Shown here one piece after another: positions 35,501 through 50,500 of a DNA stretch of 64,000 nucleotides. The notes below the pieces were generated by a model. The model was not told where the DNA came from, did no database searches, and saw only the letters and a list, made by a program, of their open reading frames with translations. The position numbers and the translations under genes are program-made. Source of the stretch: Prostheceraeus crozeri (taxonomy: Eukaryota; Platyhelminthes; Polycladida; Euryleptidae); assembly GCA_907163375.1 (NCBI GenBank), contig CAJQUW010004600.1:1-64000 (forward strand). Direction: 5' to 3'. Each line of letters begins with the position of its first letter. Within the stretch, counting starts at the first letter, position 1.

Positions 35501-38500
35501 TGACCGCGGTCGGCATGACATCAAAATCTAAAGTGCAATCTGCTCTGTGCAAGGCGAAACTCGAGCAGTAGTGACCAATATCTACTTAGCAAACATCGGC
35601 TACTGTTGGTCCTTATGCTTCATTTACAGAGATGCGGGTAGAGCGATTGAGGAAGTGAATCAAGAGGAGGCGATGATACCCCGGAGCTCAGTTTTTTCGA
35701 ATGTCAAGTAAAAACCATAGCAAAATGGAGCAAAAGCTTTGGTAGAAACACAGTGAGATTCAAGATGGAAGCGTGGAAAAGAAGGGACCAGTGTCTTCTC
35801 GCTGAGTTCAGTTGCAGTGTCTAGGTGGCTTGGAAAGTTCTGCCAAAGCGACCGTCAATTTTTGTTGTTGGTGCATGCAAACACCGGAATCCATCGATCA
35901 TCTGATTGAAGACTGCAAGAAATCGGAAGTTCTTTACCAATGGAGGAAGTGGAGCACTACAAACATAAAAGACATCCAGAATTACCATCTTCACACCAGA
36001 GACTTCATATGGGAGGCTTGGAGCCTAGTTCCTTGGTCTAGTCTAGCCTTTGACTCCTGCAAAATGATCTTCAATACTGTCTTGATGAAACTGTCCAAGA
36101 GAAAGTCTCAAACTGAAATTTTAATCGACTAAGGTTATAGAAGCAGTTGACCTAGATTTCTATCTAGATTTCAACCGAAAACTCAGTAGCCTCGGGCAGT
36201 TAGAAAGTAGGCCTATCGGCATCTCTTGGATCGGTCTACACCTATCGGATTTCATTTTGTCTGCTTCCCTTTTGTTATCATGATGAGGTTTCTTTAAGAG
36301 TTTTCTACAAATTCAAGGAATCCCAGGATGCTATTCGCGCCCTCATCTGTCACTAAACAAACTAAACGTGCAGTCATCCCGCTCTATTGTAGTGCCTAAA
36401 ACTTCTTCCACAGGTGTAATTGCATTTCTACCTTGCACTGGCGTAGGATGGATGTCCATCTCGATCTCTGTAGACGTCAGCTGTCCCTGGTATAAAAAAT
36501 GAACTGAGTCACAATACTCGGACTATTCAAGTCGATGAGTTAATCAATAGCACCAGTTTATTGCAGATTCAAACAATTCCTTATTTCAACGACCGATAAT
36601 CGATCGACAGGGAAGTATGAATACTTCTTCAGTCTACCTACTGAAATCTGACCTGATTCGTTCTTTCACTAGCGTAATAAGTTCCATTTTGTCGTTCATT
36701 GTTATGCTCTCATGTGGTTAGGAGTTAGAACTAATGAATATTAATACCAAAAAGGAAAATTTGATTTTAGTATTATGTGCCAAACGGGCATCACAGCTTT
36801 CTAGCTAATGAGCTCAAATGACAAATAAGAAAATTGTGATAAATTGAAATGTTACTGTGTTCGTTCACAGTCCAGTATGAAATTATAATGCTTGCTTAGT
36901 CCCCATTTGGTCGGAATTATCGATTGAGAGCATCAACAGAACAACAGCCAATCAAGATGTCAGAACATCGAAGTACTAACAGCACATTAAATTAGGCCGC
37001 TTTGCGTTGGCTGTTCCGTAGCGTAGGTTGTGGGTTGCTGTCATCAAGAACAGTGATTCGATTTTTTGTGTTTACAAGTTCGTTACCCTTGATACCAAAG
37101 GATATTTCTCTAGAGTCACTTCATTTTCCTACACCAAAATATTTCCACTCTTTCTCTTCGATGCTGATTGAGGGGTTTTGGAAATGAAGACTAGGTCACC
37201 TTCAATTTTGTCCTCCAGATAATATTGGCATTTTTATTTATCATCTGTGCAGCGTCGGTCGTGCTATTTCGATAGGATGATCAAGCATCAGTATTTTGAA
37301 ATGATTTCATTGAATTTTACAGTGCTGTGCGTCGTGAGAAATAAATGAATAAATCTTGCGATTCAGAAAGAGAAGTCATAGTAGAAAACATGGAAATCGA
37401 TTTAGAAATTAGAAGTCAGACAATGTTGCATACAACACCATACTGATGATATATCCACTCCATTCATTCACTACGCGAATACCGTGCTGGCCAATCAGGG
37501 AGAGAAATTGAAGGGGACAAATCAGTTTTAGTGGATAACAGGCTATTCACTTCACACAGTAATTCTTATTGTATTCAACCGATCTACATGCAACTTTGTA
37601 TTGATAGAAAAGGCTCTTCTTTAAACTTAGACGTTTTTAGACTGCTTCTCCTTGGGGATCAGGGATCTCCTCCAAGTCTAACGGTCAAATGCTGCTTCAG
37701 CTGTTACGTTATGCAGACGGCAATCAGATGCCACCGTTTCGTACCAGGTCTTCTTTGGTATTTTTCCCGTCACTTCCAACTTCCCAACTCTCTTTCCTCA
37801 GTCATTTTCATTCTTTCGGTAAACATGTTCAAACCATCTTAAACGATTTCTGCAGATGATATTGCTTCTAGGCTCTAAGTCTAAGCGCGCTCTCAATTCC
37901 GCGTCTGAGTAACGTTCCCTGAGTGACACACGATACAATCGACGCACCATGGACATTTCAGCCGTATCCAGCGTTCTTTCACCTTCTGCCTTCAGGTGCC
38001 CATGTTTCGCCTATGTGCGACGTACATTTTAGGATGCAGGCTTTGAAAATCTTTCCTTTCATGCTCAATGTGAGCACTCTTGATTTTGTGAAAGCTGCCA
38101 GTTCGTGTAATGTTCTCCAACCTGCGCGTATTCTCGCGTCGACAGCAGCCTCACATCCTGCTCTAGCGTCAAGCACGTCATCCAGGTTACAAGCTTTCCG
38201 CGGGTTCTTACTCGTCACCAACAAAATTGTGTAACACATTTGTTGTGGGGTGTCGTACTGTTCACTGGTACTGCACAAAAAAGAGGTTTGTGCTGCTTGA
38301 AGGCGACCTTCAATCTGCAACAGCTCTATTTACGTTTGAGAATTTATCTGTATCAGAAATCTGGATGATTACTTCTTTGTAGATGGAAATTTAGAGGTGT
38401 TGGCTATAGTATAAAACAGCCTGTAAATTAACATGCAGATCAGTATTGACAAAAAGTAGGTTTATGTCTACATTAAAAGTCTACTTTTGAAGTAGACAAA

Positions 38501-41500
38501 TGGATTGACTTTCACATCTACGTCGAACAAGAAAGCAAATAGCCCGAGCGATTGTCTGGGGGAATTCATATTTTAGAAAAGGCTTGGTGGCATTGAGAAT
38601 CAAGATGTCGAAGGCATTGCTAGTGTGTGTGAGTGAGTGACATACTCGTACATTTGTCATTGAAAACATGTCAATTGATAAGCAAAGAGAACGTCACTGA
38701 AATATCGATAATACGAATATAATTCTTCCGGTTTCGAGTGGGAACCAATTTGGTCTCCCACTCTTCCTCATGAATTTATATAAATTTCATATGAATCCAC
38801 TCGAAACCGATTGAATCATGTTCGTATTATCTAGGTTTCACTGACGCTCTCTATACTGATAAATTGAAGTATCTCACATTGTCAGGCGGTCTGTCGCATC
38901 GAACTGTTCTAAAAATAGTTGAAAACATGATCAGTCTTTCAAATGCCCGTTTGCTTGGACAACTGATTCTAAACAGGCACACCTTGAATTGTCTTCATAC
39001 ACGGTATTCAGATGCGAATACTGTATGAAGTATGAGGAGATTCTATTCCATTCCAAGAATGAGATTCTTGGGCAGACAATTAGATACTGTTTTTACATTG
39101 ATACCTGTGTACAGTGATGATCGAGGACTTCTTTGCACGAGATGAACGCATGAGATGAACCGAAAATCTAACGAAACGAGAATTATGATTATTTTGATTC
39201 ATCTATAAAATGCAGGACTCGTGTGATTCGATCGAATCCGCTCGGACTAATTCGAATGTTGTAGCCAAGCCATGCTATGCACCACACGCGTGGTATGTGA
39301 GATAAGTGAACGGAATGAGCAACTTAACTGCCGCATATTTGAAAGAAGCACTTTCAGTTGAAAGCTCTTGATTAGCAAAATTTTATTCACAAAATTGATT
39401 TCGGCTGCAATGACTATTCATGGCGTCATAGGACGCAGCCTGATGCATGAACACTATTAGGATGATAATTTCACTGGATTTCATTGCATAAATGGACCCC
39501 GAAGAGTGTCGACATGTAATTACATTTTTAGTGAAAGCAAAAAAAACTAATGAAGTGATCAGAATGATGCTGTCTGAGATGGATACTTGCAAGTGTCCAT
39601 AGAACTCACCGATTTATTTAGATAGCGGAATTCAAAGGTTTGACAAAAATGCAGGAGAAAATGTGCTTGATTCAAAGTCATGAGAAACTGTGTATGACGA
39701 TGTCAGGTCTGGTCGTCCTGTCAACGCAGCTGAGGAGAAATACGAGATCATCATTCATGATATCCGGAAGATAGCCACCAGAGAACTAACTGTCTCTAAA
39801 GTTGAACGTAGGTGATTGGAACGTTCGAGATGCTCTCAAATCATGTAGTGTTCACAAGTTGTCTTCTCGACTCATCGTGCGTAGACTTCTCATAGCAGAG
39901 ATTTTTGCGCCGCCGCCAATGCTGCGAGCAATCAGACATTTTTTGGAGAACATCATTTCCATTGAAAAAACTCCATTAAGTTCGGAATGCAAACGTCAGC
40001 CATCCAAGTAGTGCTTCTCCTCTGAATCAGTACCAAGAAAGCTTTGTTGATCAACTTCCCATGGTCACTGCTCAATTCTCACTGAGTTCTGGGACAGTCA
40101 GGATCTGATCAAAGCTGATTTTTCTGACAAGAACATGGAAATCAATAGTGAATGTTATGCCTCATTCGATCGTTCAAGAATCGAGGAAGCAAAGTAGGAA
40201 GCCAAGAGGTTCTCCTCTCTGGTTCGTGCAGGACAATGATCCCACCCAAGTAAGTCAGCTAACCAGCATTCAGGACTCGTTGGTTTCATGGCAAATTTTG
40301 TTTCTAGTACCTCCATCAGTAATTTTTGGCCATTACGTGGTTTAGTTTTAGTAAAGCAGTTTTGACTAGGCCTATTCACTCGTTTTCAAAGCATGATCAT
40401 CTGTATTTCATGACACACATCCACCATAAACAATTTAAATTTACACATTTCATGCTTTCTATTGATGAATGGACATAGAGGTCTTATACATGTACATTGA
40501 ACTCCTGTCAAACTTGCTTCCACAGGATTAATACTTACTTACTCTTAATCATCTTTTATTGCCTCTCTTTTCCAAGTTTTGAGGGTTGGACACTGGGGTT
40601 GTGTGGGTTGTTGTTAGGATGGATGCGTCTTCTCCATTCTGGTCGGTCTTGCGTCAATTGAGGGTCCAAATGCAGGAGCTCAAGATCTCTCATGACATCG
40701 TGCCTCCATCTCTTCCTCTGTTCACCTCCGATGTTCGGTCCCGCCACTTCATGATCTAAGATTCTCTTTGGCCACTGGCAGTCCGGCATTCGTTGCAGGT
40801 GACAGAACCAGCGTAAGGCGGAGGACTGATTCTAGTTCATGTGGATGGAGCATGTCTCTCATTTCGCGCAATGAGCGACGTTGACAAAGTTGAACACATC
40901 CATCGGATCATAGTATTCTCATTTCTCACCAGGAGAGCAAGGTCATCAACTTTTATTGGCCATGTCTCCGATGCATGCACTAAGACGCTCCTAATAGAAG
41001 CATTGTATACCTGACCCCTGTGCTTCAGCGAGATATTCCTGTTGGTATGGACAGGCAAAAGGTCGTGGAAATTCTTTCAGGCGCTTCTTACACGAGCTGC
41101 TATAGCCTCACGACAACCTCTGGAATTACATAGTCTATCGCCCAGTGATCAACCACTTCAATGGAGTTTTCGCCTATGTTTATCTCCCTAACCATTGCTT
41201 GAGACACAAAAGCTCTCCCCTACATTGCTGGCACTTGAAATGTGGGTCTTCACGTAGAATGGCTAAATTCGCACACCTTTTGTGAACCCACAACTTGCAG
41301 TCTGAACACTTGAGCGCGTTCCGCCCAACTCCCTTCCAACACATTAGCACATGAGAACTTTCCCTCGTCCTTTTGCAGGGCTTGAGGACTTCGACTGATG
41401 AGCACTTTGGTTTTGCCGACGTTTACTCACATGTCTTTGGCCTCCAGATTTGTCTTCCAGCAACTGTAGCGGTATTTTAGGTCTTCAACGGAGTCGGATA

Positions 41501-44500
41501 CTATGATAAGGTGATCAGCGTAGAGCATTTCTTGAGGGCATCCTCGTCGATTGTGCTGTGAAATGGCCTCCATAACGATTATAAATAGGAGTGGACTCAG
41601 AACCGAGCCTTGATCTAACCCAACATTGACTGCGAACTCTTCACTCCTTGCCTTGTCACGGCACACTACAGACTTCGATTGTTCATAAATCGCTTGGACG
41701 ACAGAGACAATCCATTCGTCAACTCCCAGCTTCCGCATTGACCAGCATGATACTCGCCTAGGGACCCTATCAAAAGCTTTTTCTATGTCAACGAACATGG
41801 CGTAGAGATCCTTCTTCTTGCCAATGTGTCTTCTTGCAGCTGCTTGATAAATATCGCATTCGTTGTACCTCGCCCTTTAATGAAACCAAATTGACTTTCA
41901 TCAATGCAAAGTGATTCGCGAATAATGTTTACAAGGACGTGTTCAACGATTTTCAGGACTTGATCCAACACCTTCAAGTCTCTGTAACTCCTGCAGTCAA
42001 GTGCAGCACACTTGCCTTTGTAAGAACTCACGATCAACGACAGATTCCTGTCATCGGGAATTCTATCATTGCTGATTATCAGGCTGATGAGTGTGGAGAT
42101 CATACTAGTACCTGCAGCACGAATCTTTTCCACAACCACTTAAGGGGGACCACGTGTTTATTTAACTTCATGGAATCCAAGTGCACTTGTGAAGAAAAGT
42201 GAAATGGAATGGCTTCATCATTAAATGTTGAGTCATAGCATTGGTTCTGTTTTTGGAATTGATATGACGACGGTGTTCTGCACACACACAGTGTGCACTC
42301 CTACATCAATGGTTCTGCATGTCGATAACAAAACAGTCTGCTTGTCTGACTCATACAAAAATCATTAGACAACAAGAAAATACAATACAAGACACACAAT
42401 AAATGCAATAAAACGGTCAAAGCAGGAATATTTGCAAGACAGAATATCACAAATCTTACACTAATCATATTGTCTTGTTTGTTTTCTTCATGCCTTAAGG
42501 TATTGATGAGTCTTGTTAGGTTTAGGTTTACTTGTCAGATGCACTGACATATCATTCTAATTTTACAATGCATTCTATTTTACGATCAGTTTTGTCATAA
42601 ATAAAATTTAACTTCAAATTGTTTTAAAACTTTTATTCACTATTTTTCTCAAATTTCCTATATTTGGTGGTGTTTTTCCAATCAAGTTAACTAAAGCTCT
42701 CCTATTCAAATTTCTGACATAACTTTTTTGAAACTATAACTTTTCCTTCATCTGTTGTTTTTCAATCTGTTGCAGTTTCATTGATATTGGAGCAAATGTG
42801 AAACTTAATGCCAGTGCAGGTGTCAGTCATGATGAAAAGGTTTATGCATGGGGTCAACTGAAATACGGCAATGAAATGAGTCCAACACTCACAAGTTTTA
42901 CATCTATTCATGATGTTTTTTCAACTCTCACCACTGATGCTGTTTCTTGCAGGGCAATTAAACCACGTGAGTCCATAATTGGTGTATCCATTGATAAATT
43001 ATGTATTGAAACACTACTAAATGTTCATGTAGCAATACGGATGCTCAATGTAAGTATTGCCATACATGTTCTTAATTTCTCTCACGAGCAGTGCATGTTG
43101 TAGTTTCACTTTTTCATTCTGTTTCTCTTATCTGCTTTACTACAGATTCCTTTGTCCAAGCAATTGTTGTAAAGCGTTTTGTCTTTGCAGGAATTTTAAA
43201 GACATGAACAGAGTTTGAATTTTCCTCAGTACCTTGAATTTTCACTTTGTAAGACATCTAACTGTAGCTTTCAAGAGATGCTTGACATGTTATTCATCAT
43301 TGACAAATTGTTCATACCGTTTGATTTGTCTAAATGCCGCTTCAGTCTCAACTTTTACTATAATCTCATGTGGTGCTTCATGCCAACACATGCGAATATC
43401 ATATTGTAGAGCTTCTTCTTCAGTAGTTATCAATTTGAGATTTGACAAATTGAAGAGTCGAATTTTGTGGAAGGTCAGGAACTTGATCGCCAGCTTGAAC
43501 TTTTCTAAGATTCCTTAATTCTCTTCATAATGATATAAAGTTTACTATGGAGTAGGCTTTCTTGCTGATAATACGTTAGTCTTTCTTGACATGACTGTCT
43601 ACATACAAAGATAACACAGTGACAATACCAATATCCTTGTATATACGCATAAGCTAACCTTTTCTCCGGATAGCTACAAGATAAATGCTATCAAAGCTTT
43701 ATACATGCGTCCCAAAAATCCACGACTGATATACTAAAATATGTATTCAAAATAAAAATATTGTCGAAGTCATTTTCATAAAAAACGGCTACAATTTATT
43801 GTCTTTTATAGACATGATTGCGATCATCCTAAGTCTGACCAAACTGATGATTACCCTGAAGAAACGAATCTGTGGAAAATTAATTATTAATTATGATTAT
43901 TAATTATTAATTGAGTGAATACGACAAAGAAACTGCGTAAAGTTCATAAAGTAAACTCACATACGTCCGAGTAGTCGTTCTCCACTCTTCTCAACACCAG
44001 ATGCACTCGTATTGTCAAAGCTATTTTGATAAAGTCACATGTAAATATCAATGTTAAGTTTAAGAATAACCAGACTCAATATGAGCAATTATTTTTATTT
44101 TATTTTGTTTATCCCTTTCATTTGTTAATGTTAATTCCGTTGTATGTGAATGAACTCAGCCCTGCATATAACCCAACGTTTGCTTCCACGTTCTGTTGTT
44201 CACCGTTGCCTTACACATACTGAACCGCGTCTGTTATACAGTAGACTATGCAAAATGATAATTATTGGCTTTAATATCATAATATTTCCCTCTTTAGTGT
44301 TCAGATGGATTTGAGTGTCACTTAATGTACATGTACTTCACATTTGTGTGATACTGCTCAGTGCCTGATAAGCACATGAGGCAAGGCACGATTGTTACTG
44401 GTTATATTTTACTAAATAATGCAAAGTTTCCTTACGTCGACTTAGTAGCTGATCTTTCAGAGATACCAAAATGACAGTTATAGCGGAATGAATTATTTAA

Positions 44501-47500
44501 AACTTGAAATCGAACTTTTCAAGCATTTGATTTAAGAACATACCTCGTACATTGTTTCAAAGCAACATTTTCAAAAATGGTTTTAACCTCAGGTATTTGA
44601 ATAAGTTTCATACTGTGTTTGTGCGTAATTTAGCTATGGTGTAATGTGGAAAAACGAAGGCAACAATGTATCTAGTAATAATAGCATTTGTATCATCGCA
44701 CTTGAAAGATGTTTGAGAATTTTTTCACGTTTTAGTTTTAGAGATTATATCTACATGTGCATTGCTGTTCGTTTTTTTCCTACATTGCTGCCTAGTCAAT
44801 TCCAATTACGCACAAATTATTAACATAGATTTTTTTCGGGCAACAATTTGAATTGTTAAACGTCCTACATTATTGCCCTCAAAAATCCATGTTATGTTAT
44901 ATTGTTGCAAAACCTTGTTTTAAGCAGCATTCTCAAAAACATTAATTTGTAAACGTGGTTTAAAAATGCTTTTAAACAATAATAATTAAAGCATACTGAA
45001 AAATCTTGCTTTTAAACCATAATTGAGATCCCTTTTATTGATGAGTGTGATACAGTGTAGACATGTTGATAGATACCCTGCTTTTTTTGTTCAAAGGGAG
45101 AGCAGATTAAGTAGACCAACAGTCCTACTTACTAACTATGTATAGCTTACCAGGCCTATAGAGGCGAATGCGAGGGATGATTTTAAGAAATTTAAGTAGT
45201 ACTTATTTACTTTTCAGGAAATCTAGACAGTGTGATATAAGTATGCGACTTAGTAAACTGACAAGTAACATTTTAGGTGTTTCATTTCTTTATTTTTAGA
45301 GGAGGAAGTAGAATTGAAAGCTTCTATTCCGAGTTGTCTTCGTTTCCATCTGGATAATAATGTGAGTATGGAAACGTATCTGTTGCATTGATGTTCTTAA
45401 TCCTTTGTAATCTTATTCAGGAGTTAAGCGATGTCACCTTCACATTTGGAAAGCGCAATATCTATGCTCACAAGATGTTCTTGCAGATGCGCTCTCAGTA
45501 TCTTCGTACTATGCTGACATGGAATTCGCATGAACAAACCGAGAGGTATGAAGTTAGAAATTCATTTTTCCTGAAATTATTTCGATATTTTTAACGATGC
45601 GTACTTACCTTATTAGGGGTTTTGACAATATTGATCTATTATTGGTGTGAATGATAAGGGTAAAAAGGCGACAAAAAATGAAGCTTTAACACCGTTTCTC
45701 CCCCAAGCGAAGGATTGCACGAGGGTTGAATCCGGGTCCACGGTCAGGCAGACCCTCGGCCCCGCATAAACCCCGATCCGGACGGAACCAAACACGGACC
45801 CGTAGGACACGGGCGGAACCGCGGATGTTTTCCACATTTCCATAACTAAAAATAAACAGTAGGCCTATGCCTATACAAAGGGTAGATCCGTGTTTCACAT
45901 GCATCGCTTTACATCTAGCCATATACAGATTGTTTCATAAAAAATGGATCACCCTTAAACATCGCCTTAACTTCAACTTTGTCTAACTCCGCCAAACTTG
46001 AACGAATTTCTCTGAAATTTGGAAGATATGTCAGTTGTGCTTACTAATATCATTGTTGGAAATTTCAAGCATGAATATTGAGTTGTTTTCCTGTTATAGA
46101 TAAAAAAGTAGTAGATAATTTGATCTTCATTTAGCAATGTTACACAAAATCATACCTCACTCTTATAAAATTACATTTGTTTCCTTTGTTATGTAATATG
46201 TTGTTCTACAAGCCAAAAGCTATCAAGCAAAACAAAAATAAAGAAAATCGGTCAATCAGAGCCAGTATGGCACCATTATTCATCAACAATAATGTAACTG
46301 CTACATGTGATTAACTGGACTTCATGTTCCATAGCTTCCTGACTTCTAGTCCGGCAGCTAGAGCGAGTTTCTGCAGGGAACGAGGCCGAAAGTGAGACTT
46401 TCACAGAATGATGTACACCCTATGCCTACTACGAATCGGCACGTCCTCCGAGTTCTATTGAGTTCCTCTTCTTGTCAGACAGGATCAAAGAATAACACAT
46501 GTAAATCCAATGGGACGCAGATTGCAGTTTTTGGCTAAAATGAAATTTTGTATGTTTTCTCTGATTAAACGAAAAGTACGAAGCCCAGAGTCATAATTTT
46601 TGGTATGGAATGTCTTCAGGTCATTTCCTTTCATGTTCATGCACTTCTGTCTATAAAGCTAAACACATTCAGATTTGGCGAGCCTCTTAATGTCGGCAAA
46701 CACAAGCATTTATATATATACATATCCACTTTCAACCACATTCTCACATACATTGTCGATCAGATACATGATAAAAGCACATGCCCATCATAGGAAATGA
46801 CCTGAAGACATTCCATGCCAAAAATTATGACTCTGGGCTTCGTACTTTTCGTTTAATCGGAGAAAACATACAAAATTTCATTTTAGCCAAAAACTGCAAT
46901 CTGCGTCCCATTGGATTTACATGTGTTTTTCTTTGATCCTGTCTGACAAGAAGAGGAACTCAATAGAACTCGGCGGACGTGCCGATTCGTAGTAGGCATA
47001 GGGTGTACACCATTCTGTGAAAGTCTCACTTTCGGCCTCGTTCCCGGCAGAAACTCGCTCTAGCTGCCGGACTATTCGTTGCGGTGGTGTTGGCAGCACT
47101 CCTGATTGCTTTCAGCTAGAAATCTATCTCTTACCGGTTGAAAACAATACAAAGCACAAATGAACAATAACGAGATCGCATTCACAAAAGGCAAAGTGTC
47201 AGCCTTGCTAGAACTTGCTAGAACCTAGCCTTCCTAGGATAGTGATGGTCGATTGAGATTATGGATAAAATCTGATCAGGAAATTCCGAGACATTTACAT
47301 CGTCCCCGGGTACAAGGTGGTGCGACTCTACTGATTTGGGCTGGCTTTTGGACCAATGGCCGCTATGAACTTCACATACAGCAAGGAACCATGAATTCTG
47401 GACGCTATGTGAATGTTTTACGAATGAACATTGGCCAAATGACAGATCAACTTGGTGATCCATCGACTTGGTTATTTATGGATGATAATGCTACGTGTCA

Positions 47501-50500
47501 CAGGAGTAGTAGAGTCAACTTATGCAAGTCTCAATCAGGGCTTAGGACATTATCTTGGCCAGCTCGTTCTCCTGATCTGAATCCCATAGAAAATGTATGG
47601 AGTATTCTAAAACGTAACGTTCGTCGTTCACTGCTACCTACAGATGGCGTATCACAACTTACGTCACTGTTAAAAAGAGAGTGGAGAAAGTTAGATCAGT
47701 CAAAAATCAACGATATCATCGAATCAATGCCTAGACGAATTGGTAATGTCATTGACAATAAGGGTAGGGCCACAAAATATTAGCTTCTTAAGAACCGTTA
47801 CTGTATCATAGCTTATCAGATTATATAAGGACATTTAAATATATTAGGGACATGAAATAACATGAAAAATGCTTCCTGTATCATACTTATGTTTTATTTA
47901 GTCAAATTTTAGGATGATCCACTTTTTATGAAACGGACTGTATTTAGGCTTGTATGATAACCTATTCACAAGATTCAATACCCTTAATAGGCCTACAAGT
48001 TTTAGGGCCGACTGATTGTGATAGTCCAGGCATCAAGCTAGCAATTTTAATGCAAGCCTATAAGCGATAGACCCTGATGTATCGATAGTTAGATCATAGG
48101 CCTAGGACCTAAAAAACGTAGCTATGCATTCCGTAGGGCCACGTAGTTACTAGTTTCGGCTATAACTCTGTGGTATGCAGGCTACCAATTATTGACTAGG
48201 CCTAGAGTTAGCGATTCAGAAATCATGATGTAAATCATGACCGTTTGTCATCTTTTAGTTTTGACATTTGGTAACCATTCATGACCTTGGTAGGCTATGC
48301 ATATGTACTTTCATGCACTGTGCTGTATGCATGTATACATGATGTGATGCATACAAATATCCAAACTCCTCATAACAATTTACTGGAATGTTGCAAGTGC
48401 CATCGGACATGTAATATTAGAACTACAAAATAGACAGAATATAAAATTTTCGGAGGACCCGCGCACCCATTCAACTCCGACTTGGACGATGTGGATGGTC
48501 AGACTTCTGCTGGAGTGATGCCAGACGTTCAGTTTGTATGTCTTTCTTGTCGACTTGCCACTCATGCTCGAGAACACGATCAAGAGATCACAAAGACAAG
48601 CATGTCACCGTTTTGCCACAGAACCTTTCCGTGATGAAGATATAGTCCGAAAATTTGGGTGAAAAGTAAAATTTGATTTAGTGTTTGCCTTTTTTTTCCT
48701 CTTGCTTTATTACGATTCATGATTTTAGGCTATTATCATTAATACTCAATGAGAATTTATTTTGAGGGGTAGAAGTCCACTGATAGAAGCTTGAATTTCT
48801 TGATGTCACTATGAATGGGGTGGAATTCTCATTCTCATCGACATAGTAAACTAAATTTGCATTACATGAAATTTTTCGATTGATTCGCGGTGTCTCACCT
48901 ATTCAAAATAAGCTGTCCAAATCACCCACAAATTATATTTTGACCTCATCGACTTGACGGATACTCCTATTATCTCAGCTTTTATCTCCACTCTAGCTAT
49001 GATAGAAACTACATGTAGCAATCTACGCATCAACATCTTTACATACAGCGTTGTCTGCGTGGCTTTATCAGTGACTTCAACAACCGATTTCCACGCCTAC
49101 CCAAAAAGGTCAGCGTTTTGGAAATTCTGAAGCATTTCTGATGAAACAAAATGCTTATCTTCTTAGAAAAATGTTCCGTTGCTTCATTGGAGTTCAAAGA
49201 AGAGAGATGAGCAAAAACACATTTGCGAAGTGTGACAATGGAACTTTTTGTGAAATATACTCATTGACATAATTAATGAAATAAACTATCATTGGCTTGA
49301 ATTGAAGTTTGTTTCATTTTTTTCTCAGGTATGATGCAATATCTCGCTTACTATGTATTACCATTCAACACATCAGAGAATGGAGAAAGATCTATGGTGG
49401 TCAAATTTCAAATTTTGATATCGATACAACTGTCACAATTGCTTTTACAAATTGAACATAAACGTGAACTGAAATCCAGCTTTTGTAAAATAAAATGGCA
49501 CACGATCAGTTTACCAGAGGTGTAGCTAATGGAATGATTCGTTGTGGTAGAAGTTGTGCGAGTGTTGCCGAAGAGCTGCAACTATCGTGAGTCGTTGTTT
49601 GGAGGTGGTGGTGTCTATGGAAAGCAGATGTTAAAAAGAAGAAGGGATCTGGTCGACCAAGAAAGTCTGCAGGAAGGACAGACGCACATCTAGTTTTAGC
49701 TGCAAAGAGGAATAGATTTGTGTCAGTCCCAAAGCTAGTCGTACACTGGAAGAGTGCCTCAAATATAGACTGTAGTGTTCGAGCGGCTTACCGAAGATTG
49801 CGAGAAGCTGGAATTCAATCGCGACGACCAGCTGTCCTAATTCCTTTGAGTTTTGAGCACCGCAGAAGACGAGTTGCCTGGTGTGATGCCCATCGCTCAT
49901 GGAATGACCATCACTGGTAGAAAGTCTTGTGGACCGATGAATCGAGATTCACTCTGGACTTCAATGACGGTCGTGTCAGAGTGCATCGTCTTCCAGGTGA
50001 ACGCTTTGCCCCATGCTGTATTAAAGAACACGACAGATATGGTGGTGGAAGTGTTATGCTGTGGGGTGGCATTTGGCATGGCGGACGAACGACAGCAGTC
50101 ATCATCAAAGGCATGTTGACTGGAGAGAGGTATCTCAATGAAATTGCGCTTCCTGTTGTTGCCCAAGTGGTCAGGGTGGAGGATCTCTTCTTCCAAGACG
50201 ACAACGCAAGACCACATCGCTCCTCGACTGTCATTGCCACTGTCAGGATATTGAACATTCAAACCCTTGACTGGCCTGCACGCTCACCTGACTTGTCACC
50301 CATTGAACAAGTCTGGGACGAGCTTGGGCGGCGAGTGAGAGACCGCTATTCACTTCCACCAGTGTCCCTGAAGATTCTCTCTGAAAGACTGACAGAGCCG
50401 TGGCTTCTCCTTGAAACATCCTTCATTCAGAAACTTTGTATATCCATGCCATCTCGGATTACTGAATGTATTGGAGCTAGAGGGGGCACACGCGTTATTA

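Larger units (their letters stand above)
45926..47940 (+). mobile_element. Tc1-like transposon with nested MITE
   Basis: The ends CAGATTGTTTCATAAAAAA and inverted CAGTCCGTTTCATAAAAAG are both flanked by TA. Total length is 2015 bp; removing the nested MITE (46349-47072 plus one TA) leaves about 1.29 kb, the usual Tc1 size. The C-terminal half of a DD34E transposase is readable at 47238-47783; the N-terminal half is decayed. The nested MITE shows this copy is older than the MITE insertion. Confidence 0.85.

Noticed and set aside
43880-43915. ATTATTAATT microsatellite as functional site
   Set aside because: Short AT-rich simple repeat of a kind expected by chance in this composition.
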